From Pseudomonas fluorescens (lineage in GTDB: Bacteria > Pseudomonadota > Gammaproteobacteria > Pseudomonadales > Pseudomonadaceae): a DNA stretch of 64,000 nucleotides. A model generated the notes under the pieces. It was not told the origin of the DNA and did no database searches. It saw only the letters and a program-made list of their open reading frames with translations. Location of the stretch: assembly GCF_902497895.1 (NCBI RefSeq), contig NZ_CABVHQ010000003.1, positions 62,001 to 126,000 on the forward strand, written 5' to 3'. The translations under genes and the position numbers were made by a program. How positions within the stretch are numbered: the first letter of the stretch is position 1; each line of letters starts with the position of its first letter. Positions 44,755 through 53,862 of the stretch are shown in pieces.

Positions 44755-45774
44755 CTAAGGGTACAGCAGGCGCTCCGCCAACTCGTCCGCCACCCGCGCC
44801 GGGGAGCGCTTTTCGGCCTGGGCGTGGGCGAAGACTTCGGTCAGCCGCGCGCCGATTTTCGACAGATGCGCGGTAATCACCGGCAACTCCTCGCCGCGAT
44901 GTTTCAGCGAGACGTAAATCAGCCCGCCGGAATTGATCACGTAATCCGGCGCATACAGAATCCCGCGATTCTCCAGTTGGTCGGCGACTTGCAGGTTGGT
45001 CAGTTGATTGTTCGCCGAACCGGCTACCGCCGCGCAGCGCAATTGGGCGACGCTGTGGCTGTTGAGCACACCGCCCAGACCACAAGGCGCGAGGATGTCG
45101 CAGGGGGTGCTGAGCAGTGATTCGTTGGCAATCGGATGGGCTCCGAGTTGCTCCATGGCCAACTGCACTTTGCCCGGATCGATGTCGCTGACCAGCAACT
45201 CGGCACCGGCGGCATGCAATTGTTCGGCGAGCGCGAAACCGACATTGCCCAGACCCTGAATGGCAATCCGCAAGCCCTCGAGGTTATTGATGCCCAGGCG
45301 AGCGATGGCGGTGGCGCGGATTCCGGCAAATACACCCATCGCGGCATGGGGCGATGGGTCGCCCGCTGCAGTGGTGCTGGTGACATGTTGGGTTTGTTGG
45401 GCGATGCAATCCATGTCGGCCACTGAGGTGCCGCTGTCGATGGCGGTGATATAGCGACCGTCGAGTTCTTCGACGCACCGACCGAAGGCTTCAAACAATG
45501 CGGAACGGCTTTCGACATGGGCCGGGCGAATGATCACCGCTACGCCACCGCCTTGAGGCAGTCCGGCCAAGGCAGCCTTGTAACTCATCCCTTGGGCCAG
45601 GCGCACGGCATCCGCCACGGCGCTTTCGTCGTCGGGGTAGGCAAGGTAGCGACAACCGCCAAGGGCAGGTCCCAGGCGACTGCAATGGATAGCAATCACC
45701 GCCTTCAAACCGGTCACTGGGTCGACACTCAGGTGCAGCGATTCAAGGCGGGTGCTTTGCATGAGAGCGAACAT
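44755..45774 (-). CDS. ldh: Leucine dehydrogenase-like protein (Glu/Leu/Phe/Val family)
   Basis: 339 residues. Converts leucine or another branched-chain amino acid to its 2-oxo acid with NAD; the 2-oxo acid would then go to the adjacent dehydrogenase complex. The substrate-binding lysine is in MSYKAALAG (K66), the Rossmann motif is IQGLGNVGFALAEQL, and NSGGLIYV is conserved. Notably the catalytic-lysine motif, GGGKxVI in family members, reads GGGVAVI (V78). Either the enzyme is altered or another residue compensates. Neighbour order matches the PA3415-PA3418 type cluster. Confidence 0.88.
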   Translation of the reverse strand: MFALMQSTRLESLHLSVDPVTGLKAVIAIHCSRLGPALGGCRYLAYPDDESAVADAVRLAQGMSYKAALAGLPQGGGVAVIIRPAHVESRSALFEAFGRCVEELDGRYITAIDSGTSVADMDCIAQQTQHVTSTTAAGDPSPHAAMGVFAGIRATAIARLGINNLEGLRIAIQGLGNVGFALAEQLHAAGAELLVSDIDPGKVQLAMEQLGAHPIANESLLSTPCDILAPCGLGGVLNSHSVAQLRCAAVAGSANNQLTNLQVADQLENRGILYAPDYVINSGGLIYVSLKHRGEELPVITAHLSKIGARLTEVFAHAQAEKRSPARVADELAERLLYP

Positions 45775-45956
45775 CGGCGGGCTCCCGAATCAAGCTTCTA
45801 CTCGCCAGTATAGGCTTGTGGCGAAAGATTGCAGAAACGCACAGGAATAAGCCGAGGCGGCTTCCACGCTTTAAGAAATAACCTCTAACCTCATGTGCAT
45901 AGCACTGGACGAAAGTCGACGACGGGGCTAAAACGAGGCAATGACCGGAGATTTTA

Positions 45957-46760
45957 ATGACCCCGCGCCAAGCGTTTTTTGCCTGTCTGCAACGCTCCCC
46001 GCCAGCGCTCTTTGAAGCGGCGGTATGGATCGCTGTCGAGCATGATCCGGCGGTAGAGCCAGAGGTGCTGCTGCGCAACTTCAAGGAGCTGGTACAACGG
46101 GTCAGCTGCGGTTTACCCCTGCTGCCAGTGAGCGAACTCGGGCAACCGTTGCTGCGCCGGATGAATGACCTGAGGTTTGCCCAGGATGACGCCACCCCGC
46201 TACGGCCCCAGGCCGCACTGGTCAATAAAGTCCTGGAACGCAAACGCGGACAGCCGCTGGCGCTGGGGTTGATCGCCCTCGAGTTGGCCAGGCGCCTGGA
46301 AATCCCGCTGGTCGGGGTCAACTTCCCAGGGCATTTTCTACTGCGAGTGCCGGGCGCCGATCATCTGCTCGACCCTTGTGGTGGGCGGCGCCTGTACCCC
46401 AATGACTGCCGCGATCTGCTGCAACGCCAGTACGGCCAGAACATGAAACTCAGTGCCGAGCATTTGCTCACCGCCGAGCCGGTGCAGATGCTGCAGCGCC
46501 TATCGCGCAACCTGCGCCAGCTGCACCTGGCCAACGACGACAACCTCGGAGCCTTGATCGACGCCGAGCGCGTGCTGGAACTGGGCAACGCCAGCGCCTC
46601 CGACTACCTGGCCCGCGCCAGCCTCTACCAGCGCCTCGACTGCCCGAATGCCGAACGCTTCGACCTGGAGCATGCGTTGTTGCTCAGTGAAGACCCGATC
46701 CAGCGGTTGCGGCTGACCGAACGGCTGGGGCATTTGCCGCCGAATTCGATTGTGCATTGA
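45957..46760 (+). CDS. SirB1-type transglutaminase-like protein with TPR tail
   Basis: 267 residues. N-terminal transglutaminase-like fold (VNKVLERKRGQPLALGLIAL, VGVNFPGHFLLRVPGAD...DPCGGR), and C-terminal TPR-like helices (ASDYLARASLYQRLDCPNAE). Members are widespread in gamma-proteobacteria; the function is unknown. The Cys of true transglutaminases is replaced by Ala or Leu in KRGQPLALGLI, so catalysis is doubtful. GGAG seven bases before ATG 45957. Divergent from leucine dehydrogenase. Confidence 0.82.
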   Translation: MTPRQAFFACLQRSPPALFEAAVWIAVEHDPAVEPEVLLRNFKELVQRVSCGLPLLPVSELGQPLLRRMNDLRFAQDDATPLRPQAALVNKVLERKRGQPLALGLIALELARRLEIPLVGVNFPGHFLLRVPGADHLLDPCGGRRLYPNDCRDLLQRQYGQNMKLSAEHLLTAEPVQMLQRLSRNLRQLHLANDDNLGALIDAERVLELGNASASDYLARASLYQRLDCPNAERFDLEHALLLSEDPIQRLRLTERLGHLPPNSIVH

Positions 46761-46765
46761 GTCTA

Positions 46766-46986
46766 TGTGGGAGCGAGCTTGCCCCAATGCCGGTACGCGA
46801 ACCGTAGCAGCTGGCGAAGCCTGCGTTCGGCTGCGCAGCAGTCGTAAATCCTGCTTCCACGGTGTCTGAAATACCGCGGCGCTGGATTTTACGACTGCTG
46901 CGCAGCCGAACGCAGCCTACGGCAGCTGCTACGGGGAATGTGCGAAGCCAGAAATTCCTTAACTAACTGGCATTGGGGCTTGCCCG
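46766..46986. repeat. Nested repeat: REPIN inside an inverted element
   Basis: Outer arms GAGCTTGCCCCAATGCCGG (46773-) and CTGGCATTGGGGCTTGCCCG (to 46986). The inner REPIN 46802-46935 has arms CCGTAGCAGCTGGCGAAGCC and GGCAGCTGCTACGG, but its centre is reversed relative to the other copies in this window and neither arm is amplified. It lies in the 234-bp gap 46761-46994; no gene was seen. Confidence 0.82.
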
Positions 46987-46994
46987 CAAAGCTT

Positions 46995-47630
46995 TCAGGG
47001 GGTATCGGGCTGCTGTGCCGGATGGGCCTTGAGAAACGCCGGATGCTGGGCCGCCAACGCGGCCACCCGGCGAATCCGTGGGTAGGCCTCAAGGGAGATG
47101 TTGAACCGTTCGGCCGCATACAGCTGCGGGATCAGGTAGACATCCGCCAATCCCGGCTCATCGCCGAAGCAGTAACCCTGGTTACCGATCAAGTGCTCGA
47201 CCGCCGCCAGTCCCTGGGTGATCCAGTGGCTGATCCACTGCACCACCTGGACTTCATCATGGCCCCATTGACGCAGCAGGTTGAGCACGCTGACGTTGTG
47301 CAGCGGATGAATATCGCAACCGATCAACGCTGCCACTCCTCGCTCGTGGGCGCGGGTGGCCAAGTCATTGGACAGCAGCGGCCGCAGTGGATAACGTTCC
47401 TCGAGGTACTCAATGATCGCCGGTGACTGGATCAGCAACTCGCCATGTTCAGTGCGCAAGGCCGGGACGCGACCCTGGGGATTGATGGCCAGGTACGTCG
47501 GCTGCCGATGCTCGCCGCCCTGGGCGGCGATCAGGTTGATCGGCAGTGCCTGGTAATCCAGCCCTTTGAGCGCCAGCGCGATTCGCACCCGATAGGACGA
47601 AGTCGAACGGTAGTAGGTATAGAGTTCCAT
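46995..47630 (-). CDS. maiA: Maleylacetoacetate isomerase
   Basis: Glutathione-S-transferase zeta-class enzyme converting maleylacetoacetate to fumarylacetoacetate in tyrosine/phenylalanine catabolism. 211 residues from ATG 47630 (AAGGAGG upstream): thioredoxin-like domain with YRSTSSYRVRIALALKG (catalytic SSxxxRVR), then NPQGRVPAL and IQSPAIIEYL. Third gene after hmgA and fahA, 13 bp downstream of fahA, same operon. Confidence 0.94.
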   Translation of the reverse strand: MELYTYYRSTSSYRVRIALALKGLDYQALPINLIAAQGGEHRQPTYLAINPQGRVPALRTEHGELLIQSPAIIEYLEERYPLRPLLSNDLATRAHERGVAALIGCDIHPLHNVSVLNLLRQWGHDEVQVVQWISHWITQGLAAVEHLIGNQGYCFGDEPGLADVYLIPQLYAAERFNISLEAYPRIRRVAALAAQHPAFLKAHPAQQPDTP

Positions 47631-47643
47631 GACCCGAACCTCC

Positions 47644-48948
47644 TTAACGTGCCGGGAGGATTTTGCCGCGGCATTCGCCGAAGCCGATGGAGGCAACACC
47701 CTCAGCGCTGCAACGAGCACGCAGGATGATCTCATCACCATCTTCGAGGAATTTGCGTACCTCGCCCGACGCCAGTTCGATAGGCTTTTTGCCACCCTCA
47801 GTGATTTCCAGCAGGCTGCCGAACTGGCCATTCTCAGGCCCTGACAGGGTGCCCGAACCGAACAGATCACCGGCCTGCAATTGGCAGCCGTTGATGCTGT
47901 GGTGCGCGACCAACTGCGCCACGGTCCAGTACATGTGTTGGGTGTTGCTCAAGGTCAGGCGATGAGCCGGCAGGTTCTGCTCTCGCATCGCTTCGGTCAG
48001 CAGCAGTACTTCCAGTTCGATATCGAAGGCCCCGGCAGCCTGATCGCGTTTGTCGAACAGGTATGGCAACGGCTGTGGATCACCTTCCGGGCGAACCGGC
48101 TGGGCACGGCGGAATGGCTCCAGCGCTTCGGCGGTCACTACCCAAGGCGAGATGCTGGTGATGAAACTTTTTGACAGGAACGGACCCAGCGGCTGGTATT
48201 CCCAGGCCTGGATATCCCGCGCCGACCAGTCGTTGAGCAAGCAAAAACCGGCGATGTGTTCGGCCGCATCACCAATGGCAATCGACTCGCCCAGGTCATT
48301 GCCCTGACCGATCCAGATACCCAGTTCCAGCTCATAGTCCAGACGCGCGCAGGGGCCGAAAGTCGGTTCGGTCTGGCCGGCCGGCAAGGTCTGGCCTTTT
48401 GGCCGACGCACGTCGGTGCCCGACGGGCGAATGGTCGAAGCGCGGCCGTGGTAGCCGATCGGCACGTATTTGTAGTTTGGCAGCAGCGGGTTGTCGGGAC
48501 GAAACAGTTTGCCGACGTTTTGCGCGTGCTCGATGCCAACGTAGAAGTCGGTGTAGTCGTTGATTCTCGCTGGCAGGTGCATTTGGCAGTTCGCCGCCAG
48601 TGGCAGCAATTTCGCGCCCTGGGCTTCGATTTTGCCGTGCAGGGTGCTGCCCTCGGCCAACAGCTCCAGCAGACGTTCGCGCAATGCGACCCGGGCACTG
48701 CGGCCCAGATCGAAAAAAGCATTCAGCTGACCGCCGCGGGTGGCTTCGGCCGCCGTGCGCGCGGCACCGTCAAACAGGCCGGCATCCAGCGCCGCCTCCA
48801 GGTCGAAGATGTGCTCACCGATGGCCACGCCGCTGCGCGGTGCGCCGCCCTTGATACTGAATACGCCCAGCGGCAGGTTCTGCAATGGGAAATCGGCGTG
48901 GCCGTTGGCGGAGGCAACCCAGCTGCGAGTAATAGTTGGCTGATTCAT
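47644..48948 (-). CDS. fahA: Fumarylacetoacetase
   Basis: 434 residues. Hydrolyses fumarylacetoacetate to fumarate and acetoacetate, last step of homogentisate degradation. FAH-domain segments are clear: DYTDFYVGIEHAQNVGKLFR, PIGYHGRASTIRPSGTDVRR, YELELGIWIGQGNDLGESI, and the SGTLSGPENGQFGSLLEI loop. ATG 48948 uses a GGAG located within the end of hmgA; three bases separate the two genes. Mid-operon, regulated with hmgA by the divergent HmgR. Confidence 0.96.
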   Translation of the reverse strand: MNQPTITRSWVASANGHADFPLQNLPLGVFSIKGGAPRSGVAIGEHIFDLEAALDAGLFDGAARTAAEATRGGQLNAFFDLGRSARVALRERLLELLAEGSTLHGKIEAQGAKLLPLAANCQMHLPARINDYTDFYVGIEHAQNVGKLFRPDNPLLPNYKYVPIGYHGRASTIRPSGTDVRRPKGQTLPAGQTEPTFGPCARLDYELELGIWIGQGNDLGESIAIGDAAEHIAGFCLLNDWSARDIQAWEYQPLGPFLSKSFITSISPWVVTAEALEPFRRAQPVRPEGDPQPLPYLFDKRDQAAGAFDIELEVLLLTEAMREQNLPAHRLTLSNTQHMYWTVAQLVAHHSINGCQLQAGDLFGSGTLSGPENGQFGSLLEITEGGKKPIELASGEVRKFLEDGDEIILRARCSAEGVASIGFGECRGKILPAR

Positions 48949-48951
48949 CGG

Positions 48952-50256
48952 TTATCTCCGGTTCGGATTGAAAGTAGCGGGCAACGAGGCCCAGCAAGCA
49001 TCATAGTTGTTCTGCAACTGCGGGCAGTCGAGAGCGAAACGGCTCGGGCGCAGCACCTGGCTGGTCTCGAACATGAAGGCCATGGTGTTGTCGATCTTGC
49101 TCGGCGAAAGCTCGGCGACGATCGCTTTGGTGCAGGTTTCGCCATCCGGTCCATGGGCGCTCATGCAGCTGTGCAAGGATGCGCCGCCCGGCAGGAAGCC
49201 TTCAGCCTTGGCGTCGTAACTGCCCTGGATCAGACCCATGAACTCGTTCATCAAATTGCGATGGAACCAGGGTGGACGGAAGGTGTTCTCGGCCACCATC
49301 CAGCGTGGCGGAAAAATCACGAAGTCGAGGTTGGCCAGGCCGTGGACGCTGGTGGGCGACGTAAGTACCGTGAAAATCGACGGATCGGGATGATCGAAAC
49401 TGACCGTACCGATGGTGTTGAAACGCCGTAGGTCATACTTGTAGGGCACGTTGTTGCCGTGCCAGGCGACCACGTTCAGCGGCGAATGATCGAGTTCGCA
49501 GCCCCAGAGTTCGCCGAGGAACTTCTGCACCAGGGTGGTCGGCTGTTTCAGGTCTTCATATTGGGCGACCGGAGTCAGGAAATCCCGCGGGTTGGCCAGG
49601 CCGTTGCTGCCGATCGGCCCCAGGTCCGGCAGGCGCAGCGGCGCGCCATGGTTCTCGGCGATGTATCCGCGAGCCTGGGCATCGAGCAACTCGACTCGAA
49701 ACTTCAGACCGCGAGGTAGTACGGCGATTTCCAGTGGTTCCAGTTCCAGCACGCCCAGTTCGGTGACGATGCGCAGGCGGCCCTGCTCTGGCACCAACAG
49801 CAACTCGCCATCGGCGTTGAAGAACACCCGCTCCATGGAGCGGTTGGCGCAGTAGTTATAGATGCTGATTCCGGCCGGTTTTTGCGCCGCCGAGTTGGCG
49901 GCCATGCTCACCAGCCCGTCGATGAAGTCGGTCGGCTCGGAAGGAATCTCCAGTGGATTCCAGCGCAGGCGATTGGGTGTCACTTCACCCAACGGACCGC
50001 CATCCAGCTGCCGATCAAGCTTCACAAAGGCCGGATGATTGGCCGATGGCTGTATGCGGTACATCCAGGTGCGCCGCGCTTCGCTACGGACCATGGTAAA
50101 GGCGGTGCCAGAGAACAGTTCGGTATAGAGACCGTAGGGCGCTTGTTGCGGGGAATTCTGGCCGACGGGCAATGCACCGGGTAGCGCTTCACTGCTGAAT
50201 TCGTTGCCAAAGCCTGACTGATAAGCCAGCGCTGGCGTCGAGGAATCGAGGGTCAT
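48952..50256 (-). CDS. hmgA: Homogentisate 1,2-dioxygenase
   Basis: Iron enzyme opening the homogentisate ring to maleylacetoacetate. 434 residues from ATG 50256 (AGGAGG upstream; longer frame to 50349 unsupported). Start [19 protein letters not shown], and the iron-ligand region around [40 protein letters not shown] and [14 protein letters not shown] is intact. First gene of hmgA-fahA-maiA, divergent from hmgR with operator-like half-sites between. Confidence 0.97.
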   Translation of the reverse strand: MTLDSSTPALAYQSGFGNEFSSEALPGALPVGQNSPQQAPYGLYTELFSGTAFTMVRSEARRTWMYRIQPSANHPAFVKLDRQLDGGPLGEVTPNRLRWNPLEIPSEPTDFIDGLVSMAANSAAQKPAGISIYNYCANRSMERVFFNADGELLLVPEQGRLRIVTELGVLELEPLEIAVLPRGLKFRVELLDAQARGYIAENHGAPLRLPDLGPIGSNGLANPRDFLTPVAQYEDLKQPTTLVQKFLGELWGCELDHSPLNVVAWHGNNVPYKYDLRRFNTIGTVSFDHPDPSIFTVLTSPTSVHGLANLDFVIFPPRWMVAENTFRPPWFHRNLMNEFMGLIQGSYDAKAEGFLPGGASLHSCMSAHGPDGETCTKAIVAELSPSKIDNTMAFMFETSQVLRPSRFALDCPQLQNNYDACWASLPATFNPNRR

Positions 50257-50331
50257 GGAGCCTCCTGAAAAGGGAGTGGGCAGTGGGCCGCATCTCCAAC
50301 AAGATGCCTCGGCACGCTGCATTATTTTTAT

Positions 50332-50358
50332 CGTAATCCAATTACGCATAACGTAATT
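50332..50358. promoter_or_regulatory. Candidate HmgR operator: three CGTAAT/ATTACG half-sites
   Basis: CGTAAT (50332), ATTACG (50341) and CGTAAT (50352); the last two form AATTACG-CATAA-CGTAATT, a perfect 7-bp inverted repeat (50340-50358). It lies between divergent hmgA and hmgR, where HmgR of Pseudomonas is known to repress transcription until homogentisate binds. Confidence 0.7.
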
Positions 50359-50418
50359 TGATTGGTGTTGACCGTCAAGCTATAAAGACGCCCATTCATC
50401 TCCAAATATGACGACCCC

Positions 50419-51216
50419 ATGGAAAAGCCGCGCGACACCAGCGCCACCAACGGTAAACAGAAAGTTCGCTCGGCTGAGGTCGGCACCGACATCCTCAAGG
50501 CCCTGGCGCAACTGTCACCCTCGACTTCTTTGTCACGCCTGGCCGAACACGTGCAGATGCCGGCGAGCAAGGTTCACCGCTATTTGCAGGCGCTGATTGC
50601 CAGTGGCTTTGCCGAGCAGAACAGCGCCACCAACCATTACGGCCTGGGTCGAGAAGCCTTGCGTGTGGGGTTGGCCGCTTTAGCCAGTATGGACGTGCTG
50701 AAAGTCGCAGCCCTGCCGCTGGCCGAACTGCGCGACGAGCTGAACGAAACCTGCTTCCTCGCCGTATGGGGTAACCAGGGCGCGACCGTGGTGCATATCG
50801 AGCCAGCCGTGCGGGCGGTGACGGTGGTCACTCAACTGGGGTCAGTGTTGCCATTGCTCAGCTCATCGACCGGGTTGGTGTTCAGCGCTTTCCTGCCGAA
50901 CCGCGAAACTGTCGAGTTGCGTGAACTGGAGTTGAAGGCGAGCGATAACCATCTACTGGCCGATGACCGGGTTTACGCACAGGTGTGCGAACAGATTCGC
51001 GCGCGCGGGTTGCATCATGTCCATGGCTTGCTGATGCCGGGAGTAGACGCCTTGTCGGCACCTGTGTTCAACGCGGTAGGAAACGTGGCGGCCGTACTCA
51101 CGGTGGTGGGCCCGACTTCGTTGTTTCATGCCGATGAACATGGCCCGGCCGCGCAACGCTTGTTGGCAGCGACCCGGGCAGTGAGTTGGCGGATGGGGTT
51201 TGAGCCGACTATTTGA
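50419..51216 (+). CDS. hmgR: IclR-family regulator of homogentisate catabolism
   Basis: 265 residues. N-terminal winged helix (GTDILKALAQLSPSTSLSRL...VQMPASKVHRYLQALIASGF) and a C-terminal IclR effector domain (ETCFLAVWGNQGATVVHIEP, VLPLLSSSTGLVFSAFLPNR). By position and order it is HmgR, repressor of the divergent hmgA-fahA-maiA operon, released by homogentisate. Start ATG 50419. Confidence 0.92.
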   Translation: MEKPRDTSATNGKQKVRSAEVGTDILKALAQLSPSTSLSRLAEHVQMPASKVHRYLQALIASGFAEQNSATNHYGLGREALRVGLAALASMDVLKVAALPLAELRDELNETCFLAVWGNQGATVVHIEPAVRAVTVVTQLGSVLPLLSSSTGLVFSAFLPNRETVELRELELKASDNHLLADDRVYAQVCEQIRARGLHHVHGLLMPGVDALSAPVFNAVGNVAAVLTVVGPTSLFHADEHGPAAQRLLAATRAVSWRMGFEPTI

Positions 51217-51227
51217 CGCAAATAGCA

Positions 51228-51263
51228 AACGGTTTTGTAAAATTGAACGTGTACAAAACCGTT
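51228..51263. other. Long stem-loop between hmgR and the toxin-like gene
   Basis: AACGGTTTTGTA (51228-51239) and TACAAAACCGTT (51252-51263) form a perfect 12-bp stem with a 12-base loop in the gap between convergent genes. There is no clear T-run, so it may be a weak bidirectional terminator or a protein-binding dyad. Confidence 0.5.
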
Positions 51264-51290
51264 CCATACCTCAAGCACGCTCTATGCGAA

Positions 51291-53768
51291 TTACCGGATC
51301 AAGGTTTTACTTTTGGCCGAATTGGAGTCATCGAGAACTTCCTGGATGACCTCCAGCACTCGCTGATGCAACCGTTGCTGCCCGGAAATCTGGGCGATGA
51401 GGTTTTCCGCCGTATTCACATCGCCAAGCAGTTGAATCAAGGTTTTTTGAACGCCGCTGACTGGCTTACCCTTGATCCCCGCATGGCCCAGCAATGCAAG
51501 ATCAATCAATGCGTCGATGAAATGGCTCAAGGCTTTGGCCCGGTCACCATCGTTATACGCCTCGGCGCCCTCCAGCAGACTCTTGGTAATCAATACCGCA
51601 CTGAGTGCCAGTCCTATTGGTGCATATACCAGGCTGATAACGCTCGCCGCAGCAGTGACTGCATTGAAGACCAGGCCCGAAATGATGTCATTGAGGCTCT
51701 CAGTCTTGGCATCGACATCGGCAATGATTCGATCGATCAAACCTTCATAAGTGGCAGCCAGGTTCCTCACGCGGCTGTTGCGCCCCAGAACCGGTGCATC
51801 TGTAAAATTGCTGTTTAATTCCAGCTCAGTGATGTATGTGCCGACCACCCGTTGATCTGTGTACCTGACCCGTCTGTAGAAATAATCCCCGAGGCCGCGC
51901 TCCTTGACTGCCAGGACGAACTCCGACATCGGTCGCAAGCATCGACCGTCGGGGGCATCGGGGGTATACAGGAATTCCTCGACCAACATGTCCTTGAGCA
52001 GTCTGAAGACGAATACTCCCTCAACCAAGCGACCCTCGATATGGAATTGGAACAGGGCATTGTGCAGTACTTCATTCGGGTACTCGCCCATAGGGTTCAT
52101 GGGTATCGTATCGATTGAACTCAACGTATGGACGAGCTCTCGTAACCGATCGTACTTGTCCTTGAGCAGCCGGCCTTGAAACAACTCCGACATTATTGCG
52201 ACTTGCATCTGTCGCTGCTGGATCTCGAAATGAATACTTCGTTTGAACGCCGTCTCGGAATTATTCATATCCAGATAAATCGAGCGAAGCATGTCAATGT
52301 ACTTCTCTCCCGGACGTAGCGTTCGAGACCAGTTTGCTATTCCCTGAATAGTCAGCGCCTTGAGCGGCGGGTGGTCATTGGTCAAAATCAACCGTGGATA
52401 AAGGGGGTTTCGAGGGTTGTCGACGACTTCGAATTTGTATTCCTTGATGATCAGCTGCGTTAGCGTCATCTTTTCATTCGGACTCATCTCCACGACGATA
52501 TGGTCAGGATTCAGCGGCGTGTATTCGCCATGTTCGGCCAATAATTGTCCCAGGCGTTCTTTTATCAGGTTGTAGCTGAATTTCTCATAGGAGATGAATC
52601 CCCCCTCGCGCACGGCGACAGTATGAAGAGCCCTGAGTTCGGTATTAAGCCGCGCGAAATACTGACGCTCAATAGTGGTCGCAGTGCGATATCCGTAGGG
52701 AGTCATGGCCTCTTCATTTGACACCAGCCAGGCACGGACATTGGAAACACTGCTATTCAGGACTGCATTGTCGATATACGGATTGGGGGCTGGAATCACG
52801 CCGATCCAAAGGGTGGGCTTGGCTTCGACTTGTTTCAGGTAACCGGTGATTGCCTCGCGATCCAGGGCATGGGATTGCCAGGTCAGATAGTCACGACCTT
52901 TTTGCTGCTGTGTCCACTCGCCTATCGCAATGCCCACCCCTCTCAAGTTGACGCACTGGTACCAATCCCTGCCCCCCGGCGAACCCGGCGCGTAGAGAAG
53001 CCACTCGCCCTGCCCATTGCGATTACGGACAACCATCACATCCTTCAGCGGACGGTTTTTTTCGTGAAGTTGCAGGCACTCCAGCGTCAGATCGGCATCG
53101 CCGGCAATGGCGCCCATGATCCGCTCGAAGTTCTCGCCAAGGTGCCCTTGGATCTTCGCCGTAAACGCGGTCAGTGCCAGCCGCTGTTTCAACACTTCAC
53201 CCATGGCCCGGATAACCGCCGGGCGCAGGTAATGCGATCTGATTTCTGCGCCATAGGCCGCGCGGACATCCTCCTCCAGCGCATCTTCGAGCCATTGTCG
53301 GGTCAGGCCGGTCGGCAAGTCCTCGCCCTTGAAGGTGATTTCGTAGCGCTGTCCCTGATCATGCAGACCATAGAGGAATAACTCGGTGAGGGTTCTTTCG
53401 TCTTGCTGAACCAGAGTTTTACTGCCCACTTCAAATACGTGGCTAATGGAGGTCATGATTCGGTCAGGATCAAGATCGCTGCCAAACTCATTATTCAGCA
53501 GGTAGCTTGCAATGTATCGCGCATAAACCCTGACCGAGGCAAAGTGCCCTAGTAGCTTGGCAAGTTCAGCCTCACTGGATTCCAGATCGCGTTCAAGCGC
53601 GAGATAATGTTGTCGATCGGCAGCGTTCGCGTGTTCAAACCATTCGGGTCGAGCGTCCATGCTCACGGGGTGTTGAGTGGTGATGATGTCCAACTTCACT
53701 GTCCTTATGTCGCTGAATATAGATGGCGTGCGCCATTTCGTTGAAGGCGCAAACTTAATCCAGGACAT
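51291..53768 (-). CDS. DUF6543 dermonecrotic-toxin-domain protein (toxin-like)
   Basis: 825 residues. The N-terminal ~500 residues (ARPEWFEHANAADRQHYLAL, LTELFLYGLHDQGQRYEITF, LTRQWLEDALEEDVRAAYG) resemble DUF6543, the dermonecrotic toxin domain shared by very large Pseudomonas secreted polypeptides. A hydrophobic stretch follows near residues 700-735 (VFNAVTAAASVISLVYAPIG, LALSAVLITKSLLEG). Most such proteins are much longer; this one ends soon after the hydrophobic region. G+C is visibly lower than the neighbours. No immunity gene or secretion apparatus is adjacent. ATG 53768 has only a weak leader; GTG or ATG codons ~20-40 residues downstream are possible starts. No signal peptide. Confidence 0.75.
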   Translation of the reverse strand: MSWIKFAPSTKWRTPSIFSDIRTVKLDIITTQHPVSMDARPEWFEHANAADRQHYLALERDLESSEAELAKLLGHFASVRVYARYIASYLLNNEFGSDLDPDRIMTSISHVFEVGSKTLVQQDERTLTELFLYGLHDQGQRYEITFKGEDLPTGLTRQWLEDALEEDVRAAYGAEIRSHYLRPAVIRAMGEVLKQRLALTAFTAKIQGHLGENFERIMGAIAGDADLTLECLQLHEKNRPLKDVMVVRNRNGQGEWLLYAPGSPGGRDWYQCVNLRGVGIAIGEWTQQQKGRDYLTWQSHALDREAITGYLKQVEAKPTLWIGVIPAPNPYIDNAVLNSSVSNVRAWLVSNEEAMTPYGYRTATTIERQYFARLNTELRALHTVAVREGGFISYEKFSYNLIKERLGQLLAEHGEYTPLNPDHIVVEMSPNEKMTLTQLIIKEYKFEVVDNPRNPLYPRLILTNDHPPLKALTIQGIANWSRTLRPGEKYIDMLRSIYLDMNNSETAFKRSIHFEIQQRQMQVAIMSELFQGRLLKDKYDRLRELVHTLSSIDTIPMNPMGEYPNEVLHNALFQFHIEGRLVEGVFVFRLLKDMLVEEFLYTPDAPDGRCLRPMSEFVLAVKERGLGDYFYRRVRYTDQRVVGTYITELELNSNFTDAPVLGRNSRVRNLAATYEGLIDRIIADVDAKTESLNDIISGLVFNAVTAAASVISLVYAPIGLALSAVLITKSLLEGAEAYNDGDRAKALSHFIDALIDLALLGHAGIKGKPVSGVQKTLIQLLGDVNTAENLIAQISGQQRLHQRVLEVIQEVLDDSNSAKSKTLIR

Positions 53769-53862
53769 ACAAAAGCAAAACCCTCAAACCCATACCGAAT
53801 ATGTACAGATAACTTCCTGTAAAACTTAAATTTTATAGAGCAGCATCGACAGCCAAAAGCTA

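Noticed and set aside
43583..45085. 500-residue version of E1alpha
   Set aside because: The extra N-terminus is an out-of-frame reading of leucine dehydrogenase; ATG 44680 has AAGGAG and a family-typical start.
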